From Hyaloscypha bicolor E (Eukaryota > Ascomycota > Leotiomycetes > Helotiales > Hyaloscyphaceae): a DNA stretch of 64,000 nt. Location of the stretch: the NCBI RefSeq assembly GCF_002865645.1, contig NW_020194619.1, positions 1,710,442 to 1,774,441 of the forward strand, given 5' to 3'. The notes below the pieces were generated by a model. That model had not been told where the DNA came from and searched no databases. It saw only the letters and a program-made list of their open reading frames with translations. The position numbers were made by a program, and so were the translations under genes. Shown here piece after piece: positions 1-13,700 of the stretch (positions are counted from its first letter, which is position 1; the number at the start of each line of letters is the position of its first letter).

Positions 1-1795
1 AATATAGTACTAGAAGTAAACTTGGCTAGAATAGCTTCTATTTTCTTATATTTCTTAGTTTTCTTATATATAGCCTTAATTTACTAATTATTAGTAATAT
101 AGTACTAAATAAAGCAAGTAGTATTAATAGAAGAATTATTATAGTATATATATACTAATTTCTGGAGCTTTAATAAAAGCTTCTTATTTAGTTTATACTT
201 AATATCTTAAAGATTAATACTATCTTCTATAAATAATTATAAGAAAAAAGTATAGAACTCCTAAAATACTTAACTAGAGTATATTTAAAGCTTACTAAAA
301 TTATAGCAAGTATTTTATATCTTATTAGAATTAGAGTATAATTTCTTTAGATAAGAATAGAACTTTAAAAGCTAATAATACTAATTCGAACTATTTTTAT
401 TTATATAAGAATTAGTTAGAATATGAGTATTACTAATAAGTTTACTAGAAATATAAATAATTTTAAGATTCTCTAAGAAATATAAATTAGTATTTTCTTA
501 TAGCTTATTCTTAATCTAAATTAGCTAGTTATTAAAGATAATATAATCTCTAGTAAAGAGAGTTAGATCTAGAAGTTTAGTAATTCTAGTATCTCTAAAA
601 GAAATATAAGATATAGGAGATTCTAGATAGAAATAAGTAAAAGATAATTCGGAATTCTTTTAAAAGAAGTTTAAAATAGCCGGAATAGGTAAAATAGAAG
701 TAGTTAGAGCTATTATAAGCTAATCTATTATAGCTATATAGTATTTAATATTGTTTTTAAACTTAGTATTATAGAGCTTAGTATTTTCGAAAATAGCTTT
801 ATTATAATTATAGGTATTCTTATATAAAATGGCTTTTTAGATATTTTCCCAATAGCTTTTTATAATAATATTAATATCTAAAAGTAAGATATTAGGTTTC
901 TTAGCCTATTTATATAACTCTCTAGTAATAATATAGTCTTTGGTCTCTAGAAGCTTTATAATAAAAGCAGAGGGTTCTATTTCTATAGACTTGTTTATAA
1001 ATTCTCCAGGAATACTAACGGGACATTCGGTTCGGGAAGGACTACTAATGGGACGACCTAAACTAGCAGGAGCTTTACCGAAAGCCTTGGCAGAAGTTAA
1101 TATGGTTTCTAGTTATATGGTATTCTGGGAAATTGACTTATTATACTTTTCCTCTACTATATTCTCTCTAGTAGTCTTATTACCGGTATATATATAGGGC
1201 CTATAAGGTTATAGGATAGGGCTTGAGAGTAGTAGTTAGGTTACTGGCCTATAGGTGCCTCTTACTCTAGGACTTGGTTAAAGAATAGCCTTTATTTGAG
1301 GTTCTTTGATTTTCGGATTTTCGGGAAAGGTTTCTAATATATTACTAGTATATATTTATAAAGATATAAATATCTAATTTCTTTAAGGGTTCTAAAGCTT
1401 TTTGCTTTTATTATTCTGAAGTCTATTACTTATATTTCTGAGGTTTCATTATCTTAGTAGTACCTATATTACTAATAGTTCTGAATTAGTTTATTTGAAA
1501 TCCTCTATAGAATTAAAGGAAGTAAGCTTTAAATACTATTATAGGTATAGTATTTAGGGCTTGGAAAGCAAGATAGAAGGTCTCTTATAAAGATGATTTA
1601 AAGCTAAGGAAGGGAAAACTAGAATATAGGAGGCTATAAGGAAGTATATATACCCTATAGTATGCTAGTTCCGAATAAGCTTAGCTTTCTAAATATCTCT
1701 AGTATATTTCAAGTATATTTCTCTAGTAAGGCGGCCGTATTATATATATCTAGGAAGTATCTAGTATCTGGCGAGATATCTCAGATATCGGATAT
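1..1795. other. RIP-decayed repeat debris, unassigned
   Basis: This is AT-rich sequence at the left edge. On the minus strand around 360-840 one frame stays coherent with only scattered stop codons, as expected for an old retrotransposon gag or pol region, but I see no diagnostic motif. Around 1551-1640 the sequence resembles the LTR of the gag-only family found at 9887, 28512 and 57426 (shared GGGCTTGGAAAGCA and CTAAGGAAGG), but it is too diverged to delimit. The open frame at 940-1197 on the plus strand has no family resemblance and is not called as a gene. Confidence 0.5.
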
Positions 1796-2095
1796 CTGGA
1801 AATTATAATATTTAAGGGCTTTTATATTAATATTATAGCCTGTTTATTCTAGTATATTTCGAAGTTTACTAATAAATAAATAACTAAAATAATAATATAA
1901 ATATTATAATTCGATTTTTATAAAAAAGTAAAGATTATAAATAAATAATTCGGAAATAAACTTTATAATATAATATTCTAAAATAAAATAAAAGTATCTA
2001 AAATATTATATTATAAGTATATAATATTTAATAAAAGTAATAAAATAATTAGTAAAATTATTAAAATAGATTTCTAGCTTATTTATATTAGCTAA
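1796..2095 (-). mobile_element. Copia element A1, left fragment
   Basis: This stretch matches 38940-39238 of the second copia copy (A2), in the same orientation. In A2 the sequence runs on directly into the protease/gag part. Here it is broken at 2095 by Gypsy element B and resumes at 18748. The junction shows CTAA on both sides of B (2092-2095 and 18748-18751), which fits a target-site duplication. Left of about 1796 the similarity to A2 stops, so that edge is another breakpoint or rearrangement. Confidence 0.65.
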
Positions 2096-2399
2096 TATAA
2101 TATAATAAGCTATATTTTATTAAAATTGCTTTATTTTAATAGTTTTAATATTTTAGTTATATAATAAAGGCTAGGGCCTTTTATATATAACTTATAGAAA
2201 TTATATAAAAAAGCTATCTTTTTTATAGTTTCAAATAATAATTTATTTTTTATATTTAATTAATTAAACTTTTATATATTATATACTATTTATACTTTAT
2301 TATTTATATCTTTAATCTTATTATTTTACTATTAAATCACGTTTTATATTCTAATATACTTTATATAGGTTTTTATTTTATTATAGTTTCCTTTTTATA
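2096..2399 (+). repeat. 5' LTR of Gypsy B
   Basis: This 304-bp repeat matches 18444-18747 over its whole length, with differences that are mainly C/T and G/A. It contains a 38-bp near-perfect palindrome at 2155-2192. Confidence 0.85.
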
Positions 2400-2728
2400 T
2401 ATTTTATAATAAATAATATAAAGAAATTAAAACTTTATAATTAAAATAATACTTTTATAAAGTTTTAAGGGATTTCTATAAGGCAGATTATTAGCTTAGT
2501 AAGTTTAGGGAAAAAAGAACTATTATAATATCTTAAATCTAAGGCTAAAATATTAAAAACATATAAGTATTAATTTTAGTATTTTATATTAACTTCTAAT
2601 ATATCTAGTAACTTGAATATAAGTTAGCTATAAGATATAATTACTAGTATAATATATAGAAATAATAAAAATAAAAGCTAATTATAAAGAAAAAAAAGTA
2701 AAGGTAATAGAATAAGAAATATTATATA

Positions 2729-4807
2729 GCAGAACCTTGCTATAGTAATTCCCGATATAGTAATATCCTTAGTAATATAATATAGCTATAGGGTCCTGTA
2801 CTTTTTTAGCCTTAGGCTTATAATATCCTTGGTATTACGATTATTATAAGGTTTTTCGGTCCTAACCCTTAATTTTTAGTAGTATATTATTCTATTTTAG
2901 CCTGAAAATAGATTAATTTATTAATACTCCAGGGCCCTCCAGTATCTCTCAGGCTCTCGATCTTACCGAATCACAGCCCCTTAATCTTACCTCTGGTTCT
3001 CTAGCCCCTAAATAGCCCAAAAAAAGACAAAGAGACATAACAGAAGCTAATTGCCGAGTGCTACGGAGGCACAAGTAATTCTATCCTAAAGCTATATATA
3101 CTAATCTTATTAAGTAGTTCCAGGACAAGTTCTACTATAAAATCAACTAATCTACTATTTCCTTTAGTCTTAGTACTTAATTCGATTATCTTAATACCGA
3201 TATACGAAAAGATATAAGCCTTATAAGTTAATATTCGAGCTAATCTAATTAGCCTAATCTTGAATTAGTATTCTTTAAATAGTAGTAGAAGATATAGTAG
3301 CAAAAAGTAATAATTACAGGTAATATTCTCAAGTAAAAGGCATACGAAATCTGGTATCTTCTCCTCTAATATTATAAGTAATTAGAGCCTAAATAATCTA
3401 ATAGGTAGTTAACTAACTTTAAGAATTACTTCTATATTAAGGAATATACTTACTATAGTAAAGGTAATATGGCAGATATTAAAAGCCCTGAAAATATTAA
3501 GCAAATACAGGAAAATTGAGACCTGGCAGCTATATATTCTCCTGAGAATATTTTAAATATAGATAAAACTGGTTTATATTAGAAAATATTACTAAATTAT
3601 ATACTAGTAACTGAGGCTAGTAATAGAGGCAAAAAGAGCAAAGAGCAAATTACTCTTGCTCTTATAATTAATACTATAGGTACTAATAAATAGGAGCCTT
3701 GGTTAATTAGAAAGAATAAGAATCCTTAATACTTTAAGTATATTAATTATTAACTTTTAGATATGTAATACCGGTATAATAATTCCAAGTAAATAACTAG
3801 TATTATTTATATAGAATATCTCTATTAGCTCAATTATAAATATTCTACTCAAGGCCAGTATATCTTTCTCTTTATAGATAACTTTTTAGAATATAAATAT
3901 AGTATTAATCTCATTAGTAGAAAACAAGCTTTCTTTTATATATAAGTAGAATAGCTATCTTCTAATATAATATTATATTAGTAACTGGCAGATTAGGGCA
4001 TTATTAATACCTTTAAGCTTTATTATTGCAAGTAATAGGTTAGCTATATAATCAAGTAATTTGAGGCAAATAAGGACCCTAATAAAACAGTTATTCTATT
4101 TTATATAATTAACTAGATAGTATATACTTGGAATAACTATATTAAAGCTTCTATAATTACTAATTACTAGTATAAATCAAGTCTTATTACAAAACCTCTT
4201 CTTAGTAGAGATCTCGATACCTATAGCGAACTAGATAAGGAATAGGCTACTTAATAAGCAAAAGATAAGGAAACCACTAAAGCCCTTTAATTAGCTATTC
4301 AGAATACTACCTAATTCAATAATCCTCTTCCTATTAGCTAATTTATTATACTAATTAACGAGGTAATCATAAAAGAAGAGAGTATAATACTAGAGGTAAT
4401 TATAAATTACTATACTCGGAGAGGTTCAGGGAATACTCAGTCTAATATAGAGAGAGAGGAGTAGGAAAAAGAGATTAGGAAAGTGAAGCTAGCTAAAGTA
4501 ATAGCTATACTTGATTTAGTAAATCTTTATAAGAAGTAATAGGAGAATAAACAAAGTGAGGTTATATATAAGCTTAATACTTTAAAAGCTACATTTATTT
4601 AAAGGAAAGTGGGAAAAGCAAAGCAGGCTTATTTAGAGCTTTTAGGAGGTACTTTGCAAGTAGTAAGGCATTAGAATTAAAAGGTTCTTTATATATCTTT
4701 AGTTCTTCCTTATTTTTTATATATGTATGCAATTCTCAATTTAATAATACCTCGGTATATTATTAGAAAAAGGCACTAAAATTAATATTATTATATCGAG
4801 GTTCTAC
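2729..4807 (+). mobile_element. pogo/Fot1-like DNA transposon
   Basis: The element has terminal inverted repeats of about 24 bp: the left end starts GCAGAACCTTGCTATAG and the right end, read on the other strand, starts GTAGAACCTCGATATAA. TA flanks both ends (2727-2728 and 4808-4809), the usual duplication for the Tc1/mariner-pogo group. It sits between the 5' LTR and the gag of Gypsy B, so it inserted after B. It is about 2.1 kb and holds one decayed transposase gene. Confidence 0.8.
2990..4680 (+). pseudogene. pogo/Fot1-like transposase, RIP-inactivated
   Basis: One plus-strand frame reads through with many internal stops. The middle part has the DDE_1 endonuclease hallmark NIDKTGLY (about 3555-3580), the region of the first catalytic Asp in pogo/Fot1 transposases, followed by a KKSKEQITLALIINTIGT stretch typical of the same family. 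The N-terminal part resembles the CENP-B/Psq-type DNA-binding half of such enzymes. Stops replace Gln or Trp codons at many places, as expected from C-to-T changes on either strand. The start codon cannot be fixed. An active protein of this family cuts the TIRs and integrates at TA; this copy cannot. Confidence 0.75.
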
Positions 4808-5599
4808 TATACTAAAATAATATAAGTTAGATCTTAATTAGAAATAGACTTTAATATATAGAAATAAAATTATGCTATTAATTTATATATTATTTTTAGT
4901 TATAGTAAAAACCGGAATAGAAATAGCTTTAGTTTTAATAAAAAGACTTATTTCTAAATCCAAAAAGAATACCTAAAAAGAGAAATACCTTTAATTTTAA
5001 ATAAAATAATAAATAGAAACCGGAAATAAGTAATTATATAAATAATCTAGAGAAGCTTTTAGAGAAAGAGAAAGATACTAAATAGAAATAAAAAAGAGAA
5101 ATTAGTAAAATTATATTTATTATTATTATTATTATTACCTTTAATAATATTATTAAATATATCTAGTCCGGCAAAATTAAGGAAAAAATATTATAGGTAT
5201 TTAGCTAAAAAAAAAAAAAAAAGAATATAAGTAATAGAAATAAGACTAGAAAAGCTATTATTTTATTATTATTAATACTAAAACTCAAATCTAAACTATA
5301 TCTATTATTATTAACCGGTTTTTCTCAAATTCTAATTCCTAAACTAAAAGATATATTTAAATAGGAAATTAGCTTTTTAGAAATTTTATTAGTAGAAGTC
5401 TCAAATATAGAAACTTTATAATTAGTTATAAAAGAAATTATTAAGATTAATATAATTAAGAATAAATATATACTAGTAACAGATTTAAATTTATTATTTA
5501 TAGAAGTTTCTGAAATATTATAGTTTTAAAAAAGTAATATTTCTATATTCTTAAATAATATATAAATATATATAAGAACTATTATATTTTTAATAATAT

Positions 5600-8500
5600 T
5601 AAGAAAGAGAGAATTATTTATTATATTTCTTTTATTTATAAGAATTAGATTAATGCTATATTAGAGTATTATATTAATAACTTAGAAAATTACTAGGAAA
5701 CTAAATTCTTTAAGGCTTTATTAAAGGAATTCTGAGAATATAACTAGGAAATACTTAAAATTAGCTGCGATTTTTTTAATTAGATTATTATATAAGCCTA
5801 GAATAAGGAGATCTCTTCTAAGTCTTATATTAATATATTTAATAAAATATTAAAGAAATTACTAAAAAGAAAAGAAATAAATAAAATTATTTAGTATTAA
5901 GAATTTATAAAAGAATTATTTATTCTAGTAAGAAATTATATTTTTAAGAATATAAACTTTAAGCCTATAAATATTTCTATTTATAAATATAATAAGATAT
6001 ATAAAATAAAATAAAAATTCTATTAATATAAAAAGAAGAAATATTATTTTAATATTAGTAATAACTCAGATATATTTAGACTTAAATAAAAATACTTAAA
6101 TATAATAGTTTATAATATAGTTCCCAAATTAGAAAACAATTACTTTTTATTAGTCTTTATTATTATATTTCTTAAAGCTATTATAAATATTAGTAAAAAG
6201 AGAACCCAGTCTATAACTAATTATATAAAGCTTATTAAAAGTAATAAACCCAAGGGAAATAATATTAACTAGCTAATAAAGAGCCTGGAAAAACTATTTA
6301 TTACTATTATAATTCGAGAGAATATTTATAGCCTATTTATATAATCTAGTTAACTATAGCAAATATAATAATATTAATAGCCTAATAAATATAATTCGAG
6401 TTTTCGGGGAAAATATATTAGAAGTTATAATAAAAGTAATAAAAAATACTATAATAGCTATAATAAATAAGCTAGAATAAATAAAGAATCTAGATAATTA
6501 TATTCTAGAGAAAGTTAGTTTTAAATATAATTAGAGAATATTACTTAAATTAATATAGCCTATAATATAAACCTAGAACCGAGAAAATGAATTTATTATA
6601 GGTATTATAATAGAAATAAGAATAATAATATTAATCCAGAATATATTTCTATTTTTTAGTTCTATTATTTATTAATAAAAGAGCTTATAAATTATAGATA
6701 TATTTACTAATTTAATAGAAGATAATATAAAGACCTATTTAAGCCTAGATAGGAAAAAGTTTTTTCTCTTTTCTTACTAGTAAATATTAGTAGTTTAACT
6801 AAATTATTTTCCAAGTTCAAGGAAAAGAATTTAATTATAACTTAAATATTTGACTCAAAAATATCCAGAAATTAATAGGAAATACCTAGTTTACTAAGCA
6901 AAAAAGAGAAAAGCAAACTAATTAATCGGGATTTATATATAAAAGCAAGCAAGTTATATTTAGAAAATCTAAATAGTAGCTTTGCCTTAGAGGAAATTAT
7001 ATTGGAATTATTAATATTTCAGGTTCTGGAATTAATAAATAGTATTAAGATTTAGCTATAAATAGTATTTCTATTAATACTATAATAGATTTCTTATTAA
7101 AGAAAAAGAGAAAAAAAATAGAAATAACTAAAAAGGTTTTCTAAAAACGAGCTAGAGCTAAAAAAAAGCTATCTTATATAAGAGGCCAAAAAAATACTAT
7201 TTCAAGAAATAATAAATAAGGAAATAGCCTAGCTAAGAATATAAATATTAATACTTTCGGAAATAAATAAAACGAATTAAAAATATAGTATATTTTTAAT
7301 TATAATAAAAATAAGATTTCTAAAATTAATAATATTTTAATAAGATTACTAAAGAAAATAACTATTTTACTTCTAAGAATTTAAAAAGAAATAAGAATAT
7401 TTATTAATATCTTTAAAATACTAGATCTAGCTATTATATTTTAAAACTAATAAATTAAAAATAATGCTTTTCATTTTATTATTTTATAAATAAGAAATAC
7501 TATTATATTAAGTATAATTAGATAAACTAGAAAATCTATAGAACTAGTAGCTATAGCTTATATAATAAATAGAATATTTAAAGAATTAGAAATATTAGTT
7601 TAAATATCTAATATTAATAGAATTATTTAATTTAAAAGCAATAGTATTAATATTCGGATATTACTAGCTTATAAATATATTATATAATTTCTATATCTCT
7701 AATTTATATTTCGAGAATTATAAATTAATACTAAATATAAAGCAATACTAAATATAAAGAAATAATTAATACTAGAACTAAAATTAATATTTTTCCCGAA
7801 AAGACTTCCAGAAATATTAATAAAGTAATATATAATACTATAGATTATTAAATATCTATTATTACTAGAACTAAGTTTTAATTTATAGAAATAGTAAACT
7901 TGAAACTAAAGTTATAAATAGAATAAAATATAAAAATATATTCTTTTTAGTTAAAGAAGCTTTAAAAATTCTATTTAGTTAATTATTCTTAGTAAAAATA
8001 AAGATAAATATTATATATAAAAGTAATAATTTATAAGATAAAAGGTTTACTAATTCTAAAAATAACTAGAATACCTATACTATTATAATTATTTTATTTT
8101 TAAAAAAATACTAGAAAAGAAAAGAAAATAATAGTTTAAAAGTATTAAGCTTTAGAATTAAGGAATTAAGTAATATAAAACCGAAAACTAAAAAGAAAAA
8201 GAAAAAATAGAGCCTAGTATTATAACTAATAGTAATATTAAAAGAAATAAGAAAATACCCGGATTTTTTATAGATTCTTTTATTTTAGATTTAGGAATTT
8301 AGGAAATTAATAATATTTTTAAAGAAACTAAAGCAAAAAAGGCTTTAATTAAAATCTTATTAAAAGTAATTCCGGATTTAATAGAAAAAGAAATAAAAAA
8401 AAGTATTAAATAAAGATATTTCTAAAAAAGAAATAAAATAGTATTTCCTAATAATAAAAGAATATATTTCCGAAATTATAAAACCTAAAACCCAAAACTA

Positions 8501-9886
8501 GAAAGAATTCTGAAATATATAAGAGCTTAAGAAAGATATTTTAGGATATTAGATAAAAAGGCGTTTTTATATCTAAATAAAAAGAAGCTAAATAAAAAAA
8601 TTATAAACTCTAGAGATTAAATAAAAATAGTATTAGAGAAAATAGCTATAGCTTTTAAAAATAAAGATAATAACTATAATTTATTTCTAGTTATAGAAAT
8701 ATATAAGATAAAAAATAAGAAGATTTAACTAATAAATACTAATAATAAAATTAGAAAAGGCTTTAGTAAATATTCGGACTAGTTTAAGAGATCTAAAACT
8801 AGAAAATATCTATAAAAGTATATTAAAAAATATAAGAATTACTTTTTACTAAGAATAATAGTTATTTTAAAAGATTTATAACTTATATAAAAATGTTTTA
8901 AATAATTAGATATTAGTAACTAGCTCTAGGAAAAAGAATTAGCTATATTCCGAGAATTAATAGTTAATTAAAAAAATATAGTTATATTTAATTAAAAAGA
9001 ATTAAGAAAAGTTTATAAGAATATTAGTTTATTTATTCTAATTAAAACTATTAAATATAAAGCCTAATAAGAAAAGAATTTCCTATATTTTAAAGCTCTA
9101 GTACTAGTAATAGTAAAAATACTATTAGAATATCTAGATTATAAAGTTCTTAAGAAATATAATAGATCTTATTAGAATCTATAATTCTTAGTTATTAAAA
9201 AGGTTACTAGGACTTATAGACTAATTAATACTATTATAAAAATAAATTTAATAACCCTATAAAATACTAATCTATTTTTATTTACTAATAAGATCTCGAA
9301 AAAATTTATTAAATATATTTATAATACTTTTAGAATTATTAAAAATAATTATATTATTTTAGGAAGCTATTAATTCTATTATATAGTTTATATAAGTTAT
9401 TATAACTATTCTAGAGAATCTATTTCCTAAAATTACTATATTATTTATTAATAATATTAAAGTAAAGAGATCTTATATAAATTATAATAAACGGCTTATT
9501 TTATTTAGTATCTAGTATTTCATATTTAAATATTTTTAAAACCTGGATATAACCTTATATAAAATTAAATAAGCCTGAGCTAATATTAGAAAAAAATTAT
9601 AGTTCTATTATAATAAAATAGTTATTATTAGCTTTATTTATAGAATACTCGGAAAAAGCCCTTTAAGCTTAGAAATTACTAAGATCTTAAAATAGAAATA
9701 TTATAATAATATAACTAAAGACAAGGCGTTTATTAGAATTATTATTTATTATTATATTTAAATTAAAGGCTTTATAATTATTATTAAACCCATTTATTAC
9801 TTAATAAAAAAAGATATAATATAGAAATGAAATAATAAATAAATATAAGCTATATAAATTCTTAAAAAAAACCTTACTATTATTCT
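5600..9886 (+). pseudogene. Gypsy B gag-pol, first part (gag to RNase H)
   Basis: The plus strand shows a decayed gag-like region (about 5600-6400). Reverse transcriptase is recognisable near 9440: the catalytic Y/F-x-DD box reads FINNI (9444-9458), both aspartates changed to Asn. It is followed by a connection segment that includes YYYIQIKGFIIIIKPIYYLI, a hallmark of fungal Gypsy polymerases just before RNase H. The frame is then cut at 9886 by the gag-only element and resumes at 11690. Stops are abundant throughout. Confidence 0.75.
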
Positions 9887-11684
9887 TGTTACGAAACCGG
9901 GCTCTGGGCTTGGAAAGCAGGTAGAGTGGCTCTTAATCCGAGGATTCTAAACTAAGGAAGGAAGCTCGTATATATAGGAGCTTTGGTATTCTAAATACTA
10001 GCCAGTCGTATGTATTATCGCGATCACGTAATGCTAAATTTACTAGTAAAGCAGTAAAGTGTAATATTACCCCCTTCTTTAGGAAAGCTCGTCCCGAGTA
10101 CTCGAAAATAAGCCCTCTATAGCTTTTATAAATCATATAATCTCGTATGCCCTCATATATCCTACTTCCGGCGTCTCCTATTCATGTAATCTACTAGTTC
10201 CTAATATGCCAGTTCCTCTATATCCGAATCTGAATTAGAATCAGGGCTATAGGGTCTAATTAAGGTATTAGAATCATAGCTACCATTAGAATTATCTACT
10301 ATATAGATTATAACTTTTCTACTATTCTCACCTACTATAATCTTTAGTCCTGGCAAAGGCACCTTCTTCTTTCCTGTTTCCTTATATGGCTCAATATTAT
10401 AGTTCTTTACCTAGTATTCGTTACTTCCCTAGTATATATACTTGCCCTGCTTATAAAGCTACTAGTGCTCTGCCAGGGATATAGATTATACTCGACTATT
10501 TATATAGAAGGGAAAGTATTATAGAGAGGAGAATTATAGAGGCTCAGTAATTATACTAATAGTATTAATAGTTAATATATCTATAGTATCGTCTTTACTT
10601 GAGTAGTAGTAAGGCTTCTTTCTAGGATTATGGTATTCGTATATACTAGAGTATCCGGCTAGCTATTATACTATCTCAATAAACTTGGTATAAGTATAAG
10701 GGAGATTTAGCTATTAGGCTAGCCTATTCTTAATCGTAGTATTAAGTTCTTAATAGAAGGCTATAATCTTATTAATATTATTCTAGTCTTATCTATATAC
10801 CTTATATAGAATTCGCTCGAACTTAGCTATAAAAGTATAAAGCGAATTAGTACCTTGCTTAAGAGAGTATAGCTTGTTCTCTGCTTCCTATACTTTATTC
10901 GGATTCGAATAGATACGAGAAAGTTAGTTAAGAATCGAGAGATAGGACTAGGTTTAGTCTTCTTTAGCCTGGAAAAGCTAGGGAAGAACCATAGCTTAAA
11001 TATATAACTCTAGATTAAGGTAGATATAGTAGAACTAAGTAGTAGTATTACTAATAGCTTTGCTATTAACTCGTAGCTTAGCCTTAATTAACGGGAGCCA
11101 GGTATTAAACTTATAAACCTGGCTATTAAATTTTTCGGGATATGAGAGAGAGGATTTCGGCTTTATAGAAGGGCAAGCTTATAGGAAAAGAAGGCTATTA
11201 CTTTATTACTAAATAACCTCAGCTTGATATTAAACCTCTACTTAGAGCTTGGTAATTGCATTTATAATCTGGATCTATAAAGATAGATCTATAGTATTAT
11301 AGTATTTCGGAAAAAAGAAGGGGAAATCATAAACTTAAAGTAAGAGAGAGCCTAATAAGCTCTTAATTTCTCTAAAGATATAGTAGTTCCGTAACCATAT
11401 ATATTAATAGTACTATTATTAAATTACCGTGAAAATCATATATATACATAAGATATAAGAGTAATTTTACTTCCTCTATAAGAATAAGAATAAGTTTAGA
11501 ATAATATTACGAAACCGGGCTCTGGGCTTAGAAAGCAGGTAGAGTAGCTCTTAATCCGAGGATTCTAAACTAAGGAAGGAAGCTTATATATACAGGAGCT
11601 TTATTATTCTAAATACTAGCTAGCCATATGCGTTATTGCGATTACGTAATACTAAATTTACTAGTAAAGTAATAGAGTATAATA
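9887..11684 (-). mobile_element. gag-only LTR retrotransposon (family G), non-autonomous
   Basis: This complete small element is 1,798 bp long. LTRs of 180 bp lie at 9887-10066 and 11505-11684, and a perfect 5-bp duplication ATTCT lies at 9882-9886 and 11685-11689. In its own (minus) orientation a purine-rich tract (AAAGAAGGGGG) precedes the 3' LTR at about 10069-10080, as a polypurine tract should. The only coding capacity between the LTRs is a gag-like protein; no protease, reverse transcriptase or integrase fits in. It is inserted in the pol gene of Gypsy B. Solo LTRs of the same family lie at 28512-28695 and 57426-57605. Confidence 0.88.
9933..11440 (-). pseudogene. gag protein of family G, RIP-damaged
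   Basis: The minus-strand frame contains a segment resembling the retrotransposon gag domain (capsid-like, PF03732 type), around 10680-10880: SLYTFIAKFERILYKVY is followed by a stretch with AFYRELN-like and RLAQQLNLP-like words. Downstream is an acidic Ser/Asp-rich stretch (SPDSNSDSDIEELAY, about 10190-10250). The last 67 residues (9933-10136) are still open and run into the 3' LTR. Elsewhere several TAG/TAA codons interrupt the frame. Gag would form the particle that packages the RNA; reverse transcriptase would have to come from another element. Confidence 0.65.
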
Positions 11685-11689
11685 ATTCT

Positions 11690-13700
11690 AATATTTTATA
11701 AGTTATATTATAATTTATTAGAAAGTTAAGAAATAATTATATTAGTAATAAATACTAGCCTAAATAAATAAAACAGAACTCTTAGCTAATATAATAATAA
11801 AAAGAAAAAGAAAATCGCCTAATATAAGTTTAGAATCTAAAATAATATTAAATAGAAATATAATACTACTAAAAAAGAATACTAAGTACTAGTAAAATAT
11901 TTATAAAAAGTATAATTTTAGCTATATAAAATTTATTTTATCTTTAAGCTAAATAAAGTAGCTATAGATCTTCCTAAAGCTCTAGTTATTTACTAGCTAG
12001 TATAAATTTAATTATTTGATTTCAAAGTTAAATATATTATTACTAATAGATTATTAAAATACCTATAATAAGAAGATAATACCAAAAATAATAAAAACAT
12101 TAATAAATAATTAGTAATAGACCTTAATACTATTATAATAATATTTATTAGATAAAAAGTTTAATTTAAAAAAACAGTTCCTATTTAGTTATATAATATT
12201 ATTTTAAGAAATCAGATTTCTAAAACCTTTACCGGATATTTGAATAATAATATCTAGTTATTAAAGATTAATAATTAAAGCTTTATTATATCTGGAAATA
12301 AATTAGTAATATTAAAAAATAATAATATTCGAAAGTTATATAATAAAGGCTATAGTCTTTTATATATAACTTCTAATAAAATAGTAAATAATAATACTAA
12401 CTCTTATATTTTATTAGATTCTTTAAATAATAGCTATTTCGAATAATACTAGAATATTATATAATATTTTATAATATTTTCTAAACTAGAAGAAATATTA
12501 AGAGCCAAATTTTAAAAATTAAATAAAGAAGCTTTAAACTATAGTATAAGAGATTTATTATTATAGAGAATTATATCTAAAGTATATTTACTTTGGCTTA
12601 TTATTAATAATTAAAAGTAAAAGAAAATTATTATTAAAAAGTACTTTTTATTTAGTAGCTAGTTACTATTATTAGGAAAATTACTATAACTATATATAAA
12701 AGCATATTAGTATTTATAAAGTCTATTAGTATAAAAGTAAAAAAAAATAAAAAGAAGTTCTATATCTAATAAAAGCTATATTTCTTTTCTATTATATTAG
12801 AATTAATATAATTAAACTACTAGATTATAAGAAATATAACTTATTAGTTATTATTAGAAATAATTTCTTAGAATAAATTAAAGCTAGACTTTTAAAGAAT
12901 CCGACTAGTAAAAAGATTACTAAGTTTATTTAGGAAGAAATTATTTATAGATATAGTTTATTTAGATAGCTTAAAGTAAATAATAGATCCGAATTTAAAG
13001 AAATAGTAATTTAGAAACTTAATAAGCTAGGAATTAATAGAATTATTATTTTGGCTTATAATTTCAAAAGAAATAATATAATTAAAAAAAGATATTAACT
13101 AATTATTTAAATACTTATTACTTTTATAATAGATAAAAAAAAGCCCTAAATAGATTTACTATTATATATTCTATTTACTAACCGAATTACTATATATAAA
13201 CTAATTAGATTTATTTCCTTTTATATAATCTATAGTAAAAAAGCTATATTACTTATAGAAATACACTTTTTAACCTAGAGAATACTTAAATAAAATAAAG
13301 TCTATAATAGAGAAATACTTCTGGAAATATATATAAAGCAAATATAAATAAGAAATAAAAATATTATAGAAGCTAGAATAAAAAAGAACTAAAGATATTA
13401 AGAAGAAAAAATTTAATACTATTTACTAGATTTATTTAAAGCCTATTTCTAAAAAAAAATCTAGTTTTATATATAATATTAAATTAATAAATTAAGATAA
13501 GTTAAGAAATATAAAACTATTATATTACTAGTTTAGCCCGTATAAAGTAAAATATATAAATTAACTAAAGAAATATTATATATTAGAAAAGCTTAATAAT
13601 ATTATATTTCGGAAAATATATACTAAAAATTAATTTAAATAATTTATTAAAAGAAATAAATTCTAGTACTTTTCTAAAAATAAAATTAATAATAAGTATA
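11690..13700 (+). pseudogene. Gypsy B pol, second part (RNase H end and integrase)
   Basis: The pol frame of B continues after the gag-only insertion. Near 11960-12060 it contains LFDFKVKYIITNRLLKYL, the end of the RNase H domain in fungal Gypsy elements. The integrase core follows: NNRSEFKEI (about 12980-13010) corresponds to the second catalytic Asp region (usually DNGSEF; here Asn), and IIKKRYQ (about 13080-13100) to the region of the catalytic Glu, also changed. A further segment with YKLIRFISFYIIYSKKAILLI matches the conserved stretch after the core. Stops are frequent. Confidence 0.72.

Noticed and set aside
940..1197. 85-codon open frame on the plus strand
   Set aside because: It lies in RIP-decayed repeat sequence, has no motif, and the opposite strand has the more coherent frame.
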